Below, piece by piece: positions 52,365 to 60,654 of a DNA stretch of 64,000 bases. This stretch comes from Phycisphaeraceae bacterium (GTDB lineage: Bacteria; Planctomycetota; Phycisphaerae; Phycisphaerales; Phycisphaeraceae): positions 16,754 to 80,753 of the forward strand of contig PBAS01000054.1 of NCBI GenBank assembly GCA_002716625.1, written 5' to 3'. Under the pieces are notes generated by a model. The model saw only the letters and a list, made by a program, of their open reading frames with translations. It was not told the origin of the DNA and did no database searches. Each line of letters opens with the position of its first letter. Position 1 is the first letter of the stretch. Position numbers and translations under genes: made by a program.

Positions 52365-53525
52365 TTATCGCAGTCGTCGCAACATCAACATGCTACCGAA
52401 AACTATAAGAGCCGCCGTAGCAGGTTCGGGAACAAGCTCGATCACCAGCAGAGGCCGGGTCGCAACATCTTCGGGGGAACCGGCGGTGAGCAGGTTGGCG
52501 TCCTTGTCGTAGGTATCCCCCCACTCGCTGGAGCGATAGGCGTTGCCATAGTTGATATCCAGAGTCGGCAACTCACCTAGTGGGCTGTAGGCCGTTACGA
52601 ACACGCCGTCTCCCGTGATGAAGTCAATCAAGCCCGTGACATCAAACTCTTTGAACCCTAGGGTAGCATCTTGAAAGATCTCGACGGCGCCTGAATGGTT
52701 CGAGTCGTATTCAGCTTCGCGTGTTGCGTCGATAGTGCCGTCTTGAGCAACTCCGATATCCGGGTCGCCCACATCGGAGGGTCCGCAATTATACGCCATC
52801 CCAACCGGGTCATTGGGCGCTGGGCTCGACCAACAAAGCTGCGACCACGTTTCCTTTCCCCGTCTCTTAAAATCAGCTGTGACCCTGCCCTTCGTCGCGG
52901 TACCATCGTCGAATCCATAACTGATTTTGGTCAGCACCGGATAGATCGCGATCGTCCCCGCATTCAACTTAGGCTGAGCAACTATGTTCGACTCTCTGGT
53001 TTCCACGTCACCAGGGCCCAACACGGTGATGGTGTCACCGAAGTACGCACCACCAGTGGCGACTTTCGTGCCGTTATCTTCGGTGTTATACATCTTCAGA
53101 GTGGCCTTTCTAATCGCGATATTCGTTGGCACTTGCCCCGGACCCGTGCCAAACACATCGCGGAAACGAATGAAGAATCGCGAATAACGGTAAGTGGGTC
53201 CGGCCTCTAGGGAAGATCGACCGCCACCGATACTCCCGTGGACCCGGTGGAAAAAGTGACCTACTTCGAGGACCGACTGACGCCCTCCGTTGGTCGAATA
53301 CAATTCGTAGGCGCTTGCGTCACCCGAATTGCCCCGAGCCCACTCGGCTGTCTCGCCGAACTTCGTGGTGAAAGCCCAGCGGATCTCCGTATCTTGCGCA
53401 CGATCATATCCGTTGGTCCCCTGCTGAAATGAATAAATTTCAGCTAATGCCGGGGCAGTAATTGCCAAAACAGACACTGACATCCACACAAGAACCAAGA
53501 CTTTTGAACTGCTTCGAACTGACAT
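52365..53525 (-). CDS. exported PEP-CTERM protein, DNRLRE-like
   Basis: 386 residues. The signal peptide ends ITAPALAEIYSFQQG (A-L-A cleavage). The C-terminal sorting signal is VPEPATAALIVFGSMLMLRR: the VPEP motif, a hydrophobic helix and a basic tail, so the protein is exported and processed by an exosortase system. The body has strands such as IAIRKATLKMYNTEDNGTKV and LGFKEFDVTGLIDFITGDGV and resembles DNRLRE-type beta domains in exopolysaccharide-associated proteins. No exosortase gene is in the window. A -10/-35 candidate lies about 100-130 bases upstream. Confidence 0.85.
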   Translation of the reverse strand: MSVRSSSKVLVLVWMSVSVLAITAPALAEIYSFQQGTNGYDRAQDTEIRWAFTTKFGETAEWARGNSGDASAYELYSTNGGRQSVLEVGHFFHRVHGSIGGGRSSLEAGPTYRYSRFFIRFRDVFGTGPGQVPTNIAIRKATLKMYNTEDNGTKVATGGAYFGDTITVLGPGDVETRESNIVAQPKLNAGTIAIYPVLTKISYGFDDGTATKGRVTADFKRRGKETWSQLCWSSPAPNDPVGMAYNCGPSDVGDPDIGVAQDGTIDATREAEYDSNHSGAVEIFQDATLGFKEFDVTGLIDFITGDGVFVTAYSPLGELPTLDINYGNAYRSSEWGDTYDKDANLLTAGSPEDVATRPLLVIELVPEPATAALIVFGSMLMLRRLR

Positions 53526-53885
53526 GACAATCTCCCAAGTTAATGCGAAGTGCAGGTTTCAAGATAGCTGCTTCCCCAACCGCAACACAGAATCATTTCA
53601 GCCATGTTTCGTAAAAAATGTGACTAAATTGTAACCACGACCTACAGCAAATTGCAAGGATTAAAGATTAACCAACCACAACCTTGGCTAAAGCTGCTCG
53701 CAGAATCGCCCAGTCGTTTTGATTTAAGTGACAGATATATAGGTGTTTTAAGTGTGTTTCGCTCCAACTTGTCCCACAGTAGATGAGTATGGTCCGCACA
53801 ACCTACGCAAACCACTACGGATCCGTCGCCCACAGCATAGGCCATCATCGTCGTGCTGAAGAGGACTCTTTGGCAAACCGGAATT
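53526..53885. other. 360-base gap between the two PEP-CTERM genes
   Basis: Contains a candidate minus-strand promoter for the downstream gene: TTGCAA (53657-53652) and TACAAT (53633-53628) with 18 bases between. A GGGAGA ribosome-binding site precedes the ATG of that gene. Short plus-strand frames here look like chance. Confidence 0.45.
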
Positions 53886-55073
53886 TCACTTTCGACGGCG
53901 ACGCCCTAAATAGACCAACCCAAAGCCTAAAAATCCTACTGTTGCTGGTTCAGGCACGAGTGTACTTAGGCCGGCGGATTTCAACGCCGACGATAACGAC
54001 AACCCTTGCGTTGTAGTCCAATTAGCGCCCAGAATCCCCAAATCAGCGACATCTACGATATTGTCGCCGTTGAAATCACCGTCGGAAAATACGATGTCCG
54101 TCATGCCGAAGTTAGCGCCAAGAATTCCCAGATCAGCCACATCTACCACGCCGTCCCCGTTGGCGTCGCCAGGCATCGGGCCACTCGATTCAGCAACCAC
54201 GCCGAGGATGGCGTTGTCGTAGAGTACATTTTCGAATGAGGCACCGCCACCCCCCAGCTGGAATGCTCTGGCTAAGTAATTGGCAACTATAGATTGGAAG
54301 TCTGCAACCAGAAGCGTGTCATTGTGCCACAGGTCCAACCGCTGGTTCGAGGCTTTGTAATGAACAGTCATTTTACCCTCGGTAAGCGGCACATCGATTA
54401 GTGTAAGGGTCTCCTCAAGTTCGACGCCGGTACCATGAACGAGGACGTATCGATCGGACGTTCCATCAGGAAGGAAAGAACTATATAGCCCCGGTCCTAT
54501 GTTATTGGCGCCTCTCACCTTTAACACATCGCGGTTAGAACTAATTTCAAATAACTTGTCGTTGCCAAAAGTATCACCCGCTGGAAATTCTATTCTGAAA
54601 TCAAACGAGAATACCCAATCCTTGGCCTCGTCCATAGGCTGAGCGCCTGCAGTTCCAGAACCAGGAGGCGGCGTGTTCTTGAACGTCGCCCGACCACGGA
54701 CTGTCGAGTTGATGCAAGGATTGACTTTGCCTGGTCCTTGATTACCCGAACATTCCCAGCCACCGTCATCGGAATAAGGTGATTCACCTAGAACAAAGGC
54801 GCCTTGAAGGAACGCGGCATAACCCCACTCACTGGGTGAAAAATCCCAGTTATCGCAGTCGAGCAGTTCATTGTGATTAAGACTTGAATGACCATTTCCT
54901 GCTCGCTCTCCAAACTGGTGACAACCTTCCTCTGTGGTGTTTGGGTCCCCCGAGAACAGGTAATTGATTCCCGGTTCATTGTCATCCAAGAACGGAACCG
55001 GCGGGCCGGCCCATACAGTTGAACCGCTGAGAATGGCCAGTATCGTGCAGAAAAAAGACTGCTTCCTTTTCAT
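53886..55073 (-). CDS. exported protein with paired dockerin repeats and PEP-CTERM tail
   Basis: 395 residues from ATG 55073. A signal peptide (SFFCTILAILSGSTVWAG) is followed by a large beta-rich domain with several cysteines (GCHQFGERAGNGHSS, DCDNWDFSPSEWG) and a concanavalin-like segment (VFSFDFRIEFPAGDTFGNDK). Two EF-hand-like dockerin type I repeats lie near the C-terminus, GDANGDGVVDVADLGILGAN and GDFNGDNIVDVADLGILGAN. A PEP-CTERM tail, VPEPATVGFLGFGLVYLGRR, ends the protein. The calcium-binding D-x-N-x-D pattern is intact in both repeats. Dockerin-like repeats before PEP-CTERM are typical of planctomycetes; no cohesin gene is seen here. Confidence 0.87.
   Translation of the reverse strand: MKRKQSFFCTILAILSGSTVWAGPPVPFLDDNEPGINYLFSGDPNTTEEGCHQFGERAGNGHSSLNHNELLDCDNWDFSPSEWGYAAFLQGAFVLGESPYSDDGGWECSGNQGPGKVNPCINSTVRGRATFKNTPPPGSGTAGAQPMDEAKDWVFSFDFRIEFPAGDTFGNDKLFEISSNRDVLKVRGANNIGPGLYSSFLPDGTSDRYVLVHGTGVELEETLTLIDVPLTEGKMTVHYKASNQRLDLWHNDTLLVADFQSIVANYLARAFQLGGGGASFENVLYDNAILGVVAESSGPMPGDANGDGVVDVADLGILGANFGMTDIVFSDGDFNGDNIVDVADLGILGANWTTTQGLSLSSALKSAGLSTLVPEPATVGFLGFGLVYLGRRRRK
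54018..54170 (-). repeat. two tandem dockerin-type repeats (coding)
   Basis: About 65-base units separated by 24 bases encode two copies of the G-D-x-N-G-D-x-x-V-D-V-A-D-L-G-I-L-G-A-N segment, the calcium loop plus helix of dockerin type I. The two units are more similar in protein than in DNA. Confidence 0.8.
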
Positions 55074-55179
55074 GAGTTCATCTCCTCCTCGCATACATAA
55101 AGTTGCTGGTCCAATTTATCTGGAATTTCCCAGAGGACCCTACCCTGATGGCTGGAAACAATCCTTTCACAGCACAACC

Positions 55180-55185
55180 ATTATA
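55180..55185 (-). promoter_or_regulatory. -10 element for the dockerin/PEP-CTERM gene
   Basis: On the minus strand this is a perfect TATAAT within TATATAAT. A weak -35 (TTGGTT, 55207-55202) lies 16 bases upstream. The leader to the start codon at 55073 would be about 100 bases. Confidence 0.5.
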
Positions 55186-55197
55186 TATGCCGATTGT

Positions 55198-55224
55198 CCC
55201 TAACCAAAAGGTTTTGGGTTTTTT
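55198..55224 (+). terminator. possible intrinsic terminator (plus strand)
   Basis: AACC-AAAA-GGTT with outer CCC and GGG, interrupted by mismatches, followed by six T (55219-55224). The stem is short. No plus-strand gene lies directly upstream except the distant PEGA gene, so it may be a relic or chance, and it overlaps the -35 region of the opposite promoter. Confidence 0.3.
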
Positions 55225-55293
55225 ATAGAGTCGAACCGGTACATTCGGCCTCACGAAGAAACCCTACCGTCGCCTGTATAATGTTGGATCATC

Positions 55294-55347
55294 GCCAGTG
55301 ACAAACGGGCGCAACAGTCGAGTCAAATGTTGGAAGAAAAGCCATAG
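55294..55347 (+). pseudogene. remnant of a second PEGA lipoprotein gene (3' end only)
   Basis: Seventeen codons plus TAG, matching the end of the PEGA gene at 52197-52250. In frame it encodes ASDKRAQQSSQMLEEKP. The frame is closed upstream by TAA at 55279-55281 with no start codon, and similarity stops at 55294, so it is a truncated paralogue. The pattern of mainly silent changes shows that both copies were once under protein-level selection. Confidence 0.75.
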
Positions 55348-55408
55348 GGCCCATGACCGAACAGACCCAACGGGCGCCCAGCACGTGGCAGGACACCCAT
55401 ATCTATCG

Positions 55409-55801
55409 CTATCCATCCAACGGCTGCTGTTCAATCAGGTGATCGATCACCACTTCGCCCTTAACCAGGTGCTCGTCAATGATTCGATCCAGCACGGGTG
55501 GATCACAGTGGCCATACCAGGCGCCCTCGGGATAGACGACAGCGATCGGGCCACCCTCACAGACGCGTAGGCAATTGGCCTTTGTCCGCAGCACGCCGCC
55601 CCGCTCACTTAGCCCCAACTCTTTGAGCCGCTTCTTAAGGTGCTCCCATGCAAATACACTGCGTAGTTTATCACAGCAATTGGGTTTGCTCTGATCACAA
55701 CACAGGAAGATATGACGGCGCGCACAAGTAACCCCGACACTTGCTGCAATTTTTTGTTGTCTCTCAACACGGTCACTGGCTGGACGATCCATTTTCGTCA
55801 T
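55409..55801 (-). CDS. thioredoxin-like [2Fe-2S] ferredoxin
   Basis: 130 residues from ATG 55801; further upstream codons to 55882 overlap the divergent DUF971 gene. The cluster cysteines are in [16 protein letters not shown] (about 27-42) and [20 protein letters not shown] (about 70-90), with [18 protein letters not shown] following. This pattern matches the thioredoxin-like 2Fe-2S ferredoxins of the NuoE/Shethna type. Likely an electron carrier in the cytoplasm; the partner is unknown. Divergent from the DUF971 gene with 68 bases between the starts. Confidence 0.87.
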   Translation of the reverse strand: MTKMDRPASDRVERQQKIAASVGVTCARRHIFLCCDQSKPNCCDKLRSVFAWEHLKKRLKELGLSERGGVLRTKANCLRVCEGGPIAVVYPEGAWYGHCDPPVLDRIIDEHLVKGEVVIDHLIEQQPLDG

Positions 55802-55869
55802 GAATGAGCCCAATGTATCAGTCCCACCTGATCTGGCAAGCAGTTCGCGCAAGCCTATGATGGGACAAT

Positions 55870-56235
55870 ATGGGCAAAACACCCTACCCCAAACACCTTG
55901 ATTTGGACAAGCAGAAGGGATTGACTGTTCACTGGGATGACGGACGGATCACTTTCTATCCTATCCACTACCTTCGCAAGATGTCCCCTTCAGCTGACAC
56001 ACGCCAAATGCGAGAAGAGATGGAACGCAATCCTTTAACCGTGCTACCCAATTCTGCAGTAGGTGATGGCCAGCCACTTACAGCTACCGGTGCCGAACCG
56101 GTAGGTAACTACGCGATTCGCATCTTTTTTTCTGATGGCCATGATACAGGACTGTACAGTTGGCAATATCTACGGGAGATTGAGCCCGGCAAGCCGCAGA
56201 TGAATTCCGCTGCACCGGACCAGCAGGAAAAGTGA
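55870..56235 (+). CDS. DUF971 domain protein
   Basis: 121 residues. [20 protein letters not shown] near 18 and [20 protein letters not shown] near 80 are the DUF971 hallmarks (the domain found at the N-terminus of gamma-butyrobetaine hydroxylase and in stand-alone proteins near Fe-S genes). The usual C-P-C-A segment after the LR motif here reads MSPSADTR, so the metal-binding cysteines are missing. Proximity to a 2Fe-2S ferredoxin fits a proposed Fe-S link, but the missing cysteines weaken it. Confidence 0.8.
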   Translation: MGKTPYPKHLDLDKQKGLTVHWDDGRITFYPIHYLRKMSPSADTRQMREEMERNPLTVLPNSAVGDGQPLTATGAEPVGNYAIRIFFSDGHDTGLYSWQYLREIEPGKPQMNSAAPDQQEK

Positions 56236-56345
56236 CAATGAAAACTACCCATCATGCCAGCATACCATCTTCAGAACATCCAATGCCGCCACAATCCCGA
56301 CCACCAGGAACAGATATTCACAACCATTTCCGATAGGATCTTCCG

Positions 56346-56828
56346 GTGCAAATTGATGTGCGCAACCTGCAACACCATCGGCTGTTTACAGCCCAAGTGG
56401 ACTTGGACCAACCTCCAGATATCATTGAAAGTTCAGTAGCCGGCACAGGTGACCGTACAAAAATCCACTTGGATTGGGCTCAGGCAATTGATGATCATAA
56501 TCACCTCAAACGCTGTCCCCTATGCGGTTGCGAAGAACTATTCGTCCGTAAGGATTTCCCACAGGCCATTGGTTTTATCATTGTGCTGCTGGCAGCAGTC
56601 ATTGCAATGATCATGTTCGCTACCCGCCAGGTTCTCGAGGGGTTCCTTGTCCTTGGACTTGTGGCTCTGATCGATGCAATCATCTATCTCTTTTCTGGTC
56701 GCTGTCTCGTCTGCTATCGTTGCCGCAGTGAATACCGTGATCTACAGATCCCCCGTGATCACCCGGGCTGGGAACTGTCGACCGGTGAGAAATACCGGAC
56801 GAACAACCCAGGCAATACAACGGGCTGA
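56346..56828 (+). CDS. zinc-ribbon membrane protein of unknown function
   Basis: 160 residues from GTG 56346. A polar N-terminal half ends in LKRCPLCGCEELFVRKD, a CxxC that can pair with the CLVCYRCRSEYRDL near 120 to make a split zinc ribbon. Two membrane segments lie between (AIGFIIVLLAAVIAMIMFAT, EGFLVLGLVALIDAIIYLF). Thus the two zinc-binding halves are brought together on the same membrane face. Not assigned to a family. It follows the DUF971 gene by 110 bases. Confidence 0.6.
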   Translation: MQIDVRNLQHHRLFTAQVDLDQPPDIIESSVAGTGDRTKIHLDWAQAIDDHNHLKRCPLCGCEELFVRKDFPQAIGFIIVLLAAVIAMIMFATRQVLEGFLVLGLVALIDAIIYLFSGRCLVCYRCRSEYRDLQIPRDHPGWELSTGEKYRTNNPGNTTG

Positions 56829-56925
56829 TCAAGCCGACGGGGAGGCTTGGTTAAAAACACTCTCCTAGTGTGGCCCCTGTAGCAGTTGGCAAACACCCAC
56901 CAACTGAAATATTCAGATCTATCCG

Positions 56926-57891
56926 TTAGTTAGCCTCTGCCACCAGTGGGCCCGCCAACGCCCGGATGACGAAAAGCCTGCCCGCCATTGTCGGCATAAA
57001 AGAACTCGGCACCCAAGGATCCGGACCATAACGAAGTGTCATCCAAACAGACTGCCCCTGCCAATTAAAGTTGACTTTGCAGCCATCGGCTCCGCCAATG
57101 CAATAATCCGCCCTGGTGAACAAACCTGGTCCTATGGTATTGGCACGCAGGGGGATTAGTGTTAACCGACTGGCAAATGAATGCAGTGAGTTCTGTTCAA
57201 TTGTAAGCGGATTAAGATTTGCGCCCAATCGATACGGATCGCTGCGCCAAGCCCGCGTGGACTTGTATTCACTCGCAAAATGTGGCTCCCAAAAAGCGAT
57301 ATGACATGCCCGCCCGATACCGTACACAACCACCAGTTTCCCACCGCGTTTCTTGATAGCGGCAATCTTGGCTGGATACTTTGGAAGGCTACGCCGCGTG
57401 GCGAAATTGCGCTGCGACTTGGGCACCGTCAGCTTACCCAACGGACCATAAAGCGCCTCCTCCATCGCCCCCTGGAAACTACCGGGGGCATTGGGCGGCG
57501 ACGAGTTTCCTTTCTCATCTGACCATTCATCCATGTTGAACCCATGCACATGTTTCCACGACACCTTATGCTTGCAACTGAAATAGATGGCCCATTTGTA
57601 CATACCCATTGGTCCCACGGGTAAAATGAGAGCCAGTGGTTTACGGCGTTGGGCTGATGCACGGACCACGTCAAATATCTCATAGCCCATCATGGCATCC
57701 ATGGTCTCTACCCCACCCGAAGTGTCGTCACAAATCACCGGCTCAAAGTTCTTATGCCAATGGGGCTGGCGTTCAATAAACTGCTTGGGCCCAAAGCCTG
57801 TGATTCGCTTGATCTTGCGATAGTCCCACCCCTTGGGGTAGTAAGATCCAGCGTACGAACCTTCAAGCGTAGATAGAAAATCGATCGCCAT
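56926..57891 (-). CDS. NagB-like glucosamine-6-phosphate deaminase family protein
   Basis: 321 residues with AAAGGA upstream of the ATG. VHGFNMDEWSDEKGN corresponds to the NagB substrate-binding D-E segment, and VVYGIGRACHIAFWEPHFAS corresponds to the catalytic GIG-x-x-G-H-I-A-F-N-E-P loop, with the histidine kept and the glycine before it replaced by cysteine, and Asn by Trp. LALILPVGPMGMYKWAI is the phosphate-binding N-terminal loop. These changes and the extra length (E. coli NagB is 266) suggest altered substrate. It lies 12 bases after a PIG-L deacetylase gene. Confidence 0.75.
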   Translation of the reverse strand: MAIDFLSTLEGSYAGSYYPKGWDYRKIKRITGFGPKQFIERQPHWHKNFEPVICDDTSGGVETMDAMMGYEIFDVVRASAQRRKPLALILPVGPMGMYKWAIYFSCKHKVSWKHVHGFNMDEWSDEKGNSSPPNAPGSFQGAMEEALYGPLGKLTVPKSQRNFATRRSLPKYPAKIAAIKKRGGKLVVVYGIGRACHIAFWEPHFASEYKSTRAWRSDPYRLGANLNPLTIEQNSLHSFASRLTLIPLRANTIGPGLFTRADYCIGGADGCKVNFNWQGQSVWMTLRYGPDPWVPSSFMPTMAGRLFVIRALAGPLVAEAN

Positions 57892-57903
57892 ATCAATGTC
57901 CTT

Positions 57904-58677
57904 TCACTTATCGCCAAGCGTAATAAGCTTGCCCAGTTGTTTTTCCAAGATGCAATCACATGGGTATGGGTGGCCTCGATGTTGCCGAAAACCCTCTGCA
58001 TATCTAACCCCAACGGTTCCACCACGCATGGCTGACCACTCCTGCATGGATTGAATGTATTGATCCATGCCATGGTGTTTCATGAGCCAGCGGCGTTGTG
58101 ATGCATGGGCTTTAAGAGCACGTCTTTTCGTAGCCATCGAGCCAGTAATATCCACATAGGTTGTTGGGACAACCGGATCACCGTACACATCCATACCTTC
58201 GATTGGATCCGCATAGTAGAGGTAAGGAATTCTTGAACCGCGTGCAATTGGTCCGGGGCATGCGTTGGGGATGGCATATCCGAATGTAACACCACGGGCG
58301 ATCATCGCCGCCTGTTCATGATCAATCATGTAATCAACCAGGCTGTGAGTAATCACCAATGTAGGTGCAATCTGGCGTGTCAAACTCAAGGCTCGGCGAA
58401 GCGTCGCCTCATCATATGTCACATATAAATCCCTACTCTCTAAGCAGTGATATTGAGCCCCCAAAATCTTGGCTCCGGCAGCACCCTCCTTGCGTCGAAT
58501 TGTGGCAATCTCCTGCGGGCCTAAATCAACCGACCCACAATCACCGGGGGTCATCGTGACAACATGGGTCTTCCATCCCTTTTTAGATAAAAGCGCCAAG
58601 GTTCCGCCGGCAAGAATTTCACAGTCATCAGGGTGAGCCATCAGACACATGGCAACTTTACGTGTTAACTTAGACAA
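57904..58677 (-). CDS. PIG-L family deacetylase (LmbE-like)
   Basis: 257 residues from TTG 58677, overlapping the ispF stop by 8 bases; ATG 58650 is an alternative that would trim the first strand. The zinc-binding motif is MAHPDDCEILAGGTLALLSK near the start (H-P-D-D-x-E), with a histidine in THSLVDYMIDHEQAAMIAR later. Family members deacetylate N-acetylglucosamine-containing compounds. Followed by a NagB-like gene after 12 bases, so the two probably act in sequence on an amino sugar. The C-terminus (SQRRWLMKHHGMDQYIQSMQ) is typical of planctomycete members. Confidence 0.82.
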   Translation of the reverse strand: MSKLTRKVAMCLMAHPDDCEILAGGTLALLSKKGWKTHVVTMTPGDCGSVDLGPQEIATIRRKEGAAGAKILGAQYHCLESRDLYVTYDEATLRRALSLTRQIAPTLVITHSLVDYMIDHEQAAMIARGVTFGYAIPNACPGPIARGSRIPYLYYADPIEGMDVYGDPVVPTTYVDITGSMATKRRALKAHASQRRWLMKHHGMDQYIQSMQEWSAMRGGTVGVRYAEGFRQHRGHPYPCDCILEKQLGKLITLGDK

Positions 58678-59170
58678 TGGTTTGTTCCTCAAGTAATACA
58701 ACCACGTGACAAGAGATTGCGTCACCTTGCCCAATTGCATCTACCAGCTCGTGAGTTTTACCCTTTACGTTGACCTGACTGCGATGACAACCTAACACTG
58801 AAACCAGATTACGACAGATCTGTTCCTTATAGGGTGAGACCTTGGGGCGTTGCAAGACAATGGTGGCATCAAGATTACCAATCGCGTAACCACCCTGTGC
58901 GGCCTGCCGTATCGCCTCCTTAACGAACTGCCCTGATCCAGCCCCCTGCCACTGTGGATCACTATCAGGGAATACGCTGCCAAGATCATCCAAACCCAAC
59001 GCACCGAAAATGGAGTCCACCACCGCATGGAACAGCACATCACCATCTGAGTGAGCCACACAGCCTCGATCATGTGCAAGCTCAATTCCACCGATAATCA
59101 ATCTACGCCCCGGTTCAAGCCGATGCAGATCAAATCCGTGTCCGATACGCAGTCTGGGTTTATGCGTCAT
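58670..59170 (-). CDS. ispF: 2-C-methyl-D-erythritol 2,4-cyclodiphosphate synthase
   Basis: 166 residues. Zinc ligands in RIGHGFDLHRLEPG and LFHAVVD; HSDGDVLFHAVVDSIFGALG is the core motif, and DLGSVFPDSDPQWQGAGSG the substrate loop. Near the C-terminus, VNVKGKTHELVDAIGQGDAI takes the place of the usual K-A-T-T-T-E segment, a moderate divergence. Step five of the non-mevalonate isoprenoid pathway. Eight bases downstream of the response regulator gene; an operon is likely. Confidence 0.92.
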   Translation of the reverse strand: MTHKPRLRIGHGFDLHRLEPGRRLIIGGIELAHDRGCVAHSDGDVLFHAVVDSIFGALGLDDLGSVFPDSDPQWQGAGSGQFVKEAIRQAAQGGYAIGNLDATIVLQRPKVSPYKEQICRNLVSVLGCHRSQVNVKGKTHELVDAIGQGDAISCHVVVLLEEQTIV

Positions 59171-59178
59171 CCAGTATG

Positions 59179-60567
59179 CTACTTCAAGCCGTATTCTTTG
59201 AGCTTGCGATAGAGCGTACGTTCACCAATCCCCAGGCTTTTGGCTGCCTGCTCCCGATTACCCGCATAGACGCGTAGAGCATTTCGAATCGCCTGTTTTT
59301 CTATCTGCTCCAGGCTCATTCCGGTCGTCGCCTCAAGACCGGCATCCGCAAGTTCCCCCTTGCCTTCACGCACTTCCGGAGGCAGATGCCGGGGTTCAAG
59401 CTTGTTCCCTTCGGCAACAACGACCATGGTCTGGATCACATACATCAACTGCCGTACATTGCCTGGCCAATCAAACTGCGTTAATACCTGCAAAACCTGC
59501 TCGGAAATCTGCGGTATTTCTTTGTCACCCTGAACGGCGTAATGGCGGGCATAATGATCCGCCAACAGTGCAATATCCTCACGTCGCTCACGGAGTGGAG
59601 AAAGCTTCAACTCCGCTCCCTTGATCCGAAAGAACAGGTCTTCACGGAACTTGCCCTGTGACACAAGCTCACCCAGATCATGGTTTGTTGCTGATATCAA
59701 GCGTACATTGACATGCCGTGATTCATTGTCACCGAGACGGACCACCTCACCACTTTCCAGCACACGGAGTAGTTTAGCCTGCATGATCAGTGGCATATCC
59801 CCCACTTCGTCAAGAAACAGTGTTCCACCATCTGCAAATTCAAATCTTCCCTGACGATCTTTATCTGCACCTGTAAAAGCACCACGGATATGGCCAAACA
59901 ATTCATCCTCCAGAATTGACTCGGAAAGGCCCGCACAATTCAGAGGAACGAACTGCATTTTAGCGCGTTTAGAGTTGTTGTGGATGGCTTGCGCCACCAA
60001 TTCCTTACCCGTCCCTGATTCCCCAGTGACCAAAACAGGAATCGTACTGGGTGCGATCTGCCGCATTGTTGCAATCAATTGGCGGACCTGAGGCGCATTG
60101 CCAATGATCCCCTCAAAGCCAAATTTCTCGTCGAGCCGGCCACGCAATGCATCATTTTGGGCCCGCAACATGACCGCCTGAATAGCGCGGGTTGCCAAGT
60201 TGCGAAATACTTCCAGATCCAGTGGTTTTTCAATGAAGTCATATGCACCCCCACGCAATGCAGCCGTGGCGGTGGGAACATCACCATGGGCGGTTACAAG
60301 AATCGTCTCAGCGTCTGGCTGGGTTTGTTGGGCCCTATCAAGAACCCGCAAACCATCTTCCTCGCCTTCCATGACCAGATCGGTCACAATCAAGTCAAAC
60401 CGGCCGTGATCGAGTTCCTCACCGGCGTCTGCAAGGCTATGGACAATCGTACACACATGCCCAAGGCGGCGCAGCGCCTCACCCATGACCTGGGCGTGAT
60501 CAACTTCGTCGTCTACCACCAGGATCTGAGCCGTCGGGATATCAGAGTCCTTTGCCACCACAGGCAT
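59179..60567 (-). CDS. sigma-54-dependent response regulator (NtrC family)
   Basis: 462 residues from ATG 60567 (TTG 60594 also possible). An N-terminal receiver ([20 protein letters not shown]; phosphoacceptor Asp in [10 protein letters not shown]; Lys in [10 protein letters not shown]) is followed by a AAA+ domain: Walker [19 protein letters not shown], the sigma-54-contacting GAFTGA loop, Walker [12 protein letters not shown] and the arginine-bearing [21 protein letters not shown] Fis-type HTH ([20 protein letters not shown]) ends the protein. Activates transcription from sigma-54 promoters. No histidine kinase lies beside it. Cotranscribed with ispF and the amino-sugar genes. Confidence 0.93.
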   Translation of the reverse strand: MPVVAKDSDIPTAQILVVDDEVDHAQVMGEALRRLGHVCTIVHSLADAGEELDHGRFDLIVTDLVMEGEEDGLRVLDRAQQTQPDAETILVTAHGDVPTATAALRGGAYDFIEKPLDLEVFRNLATRAIQAVMLRAQNDALRGRLDEKFGFEGIIGNAPQVRQLIATMRQIAPSTIPVLVTGESGTGKELVAQAIHNNSKRAKMQFVPLNCAGLSESILEDELFGHIRGAFTGADKDRQGRFEFADGGTLFLDEVGDMPLIMQAKLLRVLESGEVVRLGDNESRHVNVRLISATNHDLGELVSQGKFREDLFFRIKGAELKLSPLRERREDIALLADHYARHYAVQGDKEIPQISEQVLQVLTQFDWPGNVRQLMYVIQTMVVVAEGNKLEPRHLPPEVREGKGELADAGLEATTGMSLEQIEKQAIRNALRVYAGNREQAAKSLGIGERTLYRKLKEYGLK

Positions 60568-60654
60568 AATCCAACTATCAGGCGGTTTGGTCAAGACCGC
60601 GGGTCAAAGCCCGTGGCCGCAATAACCGATTTTCTATCGCTATAATGCCACACC

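Larger units (their letters stand above)
55074..55408. other. 335-base gap with promoter, hairpin and gene remnant
   Basis: Between the divergent or convergent genes on either side lie, in order, the leader and promoter of the dockerin/PEP-CTERM gene, a hairpin followed by six T on the plus strand, a TATAAT on the plus strand at 55277-55282, the PEGA-gene remnant (55294-55347) and a 29-codon frame at 55353-55442 that I do not regard as supported. Confidence 0.5.

Noticed and set aside
53783..54016. plus-strand frame over the end of the dockerin gene
   Set aside because: Antisense to a conserved PEP-CTERM coding region; considered a shadow.
55353..55442. 29-codon frame after the PEGA remnant
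   Set aside because: No ribosome-binding site, ends within the antisense of the ferredoxin gene and has no recognisable motif.
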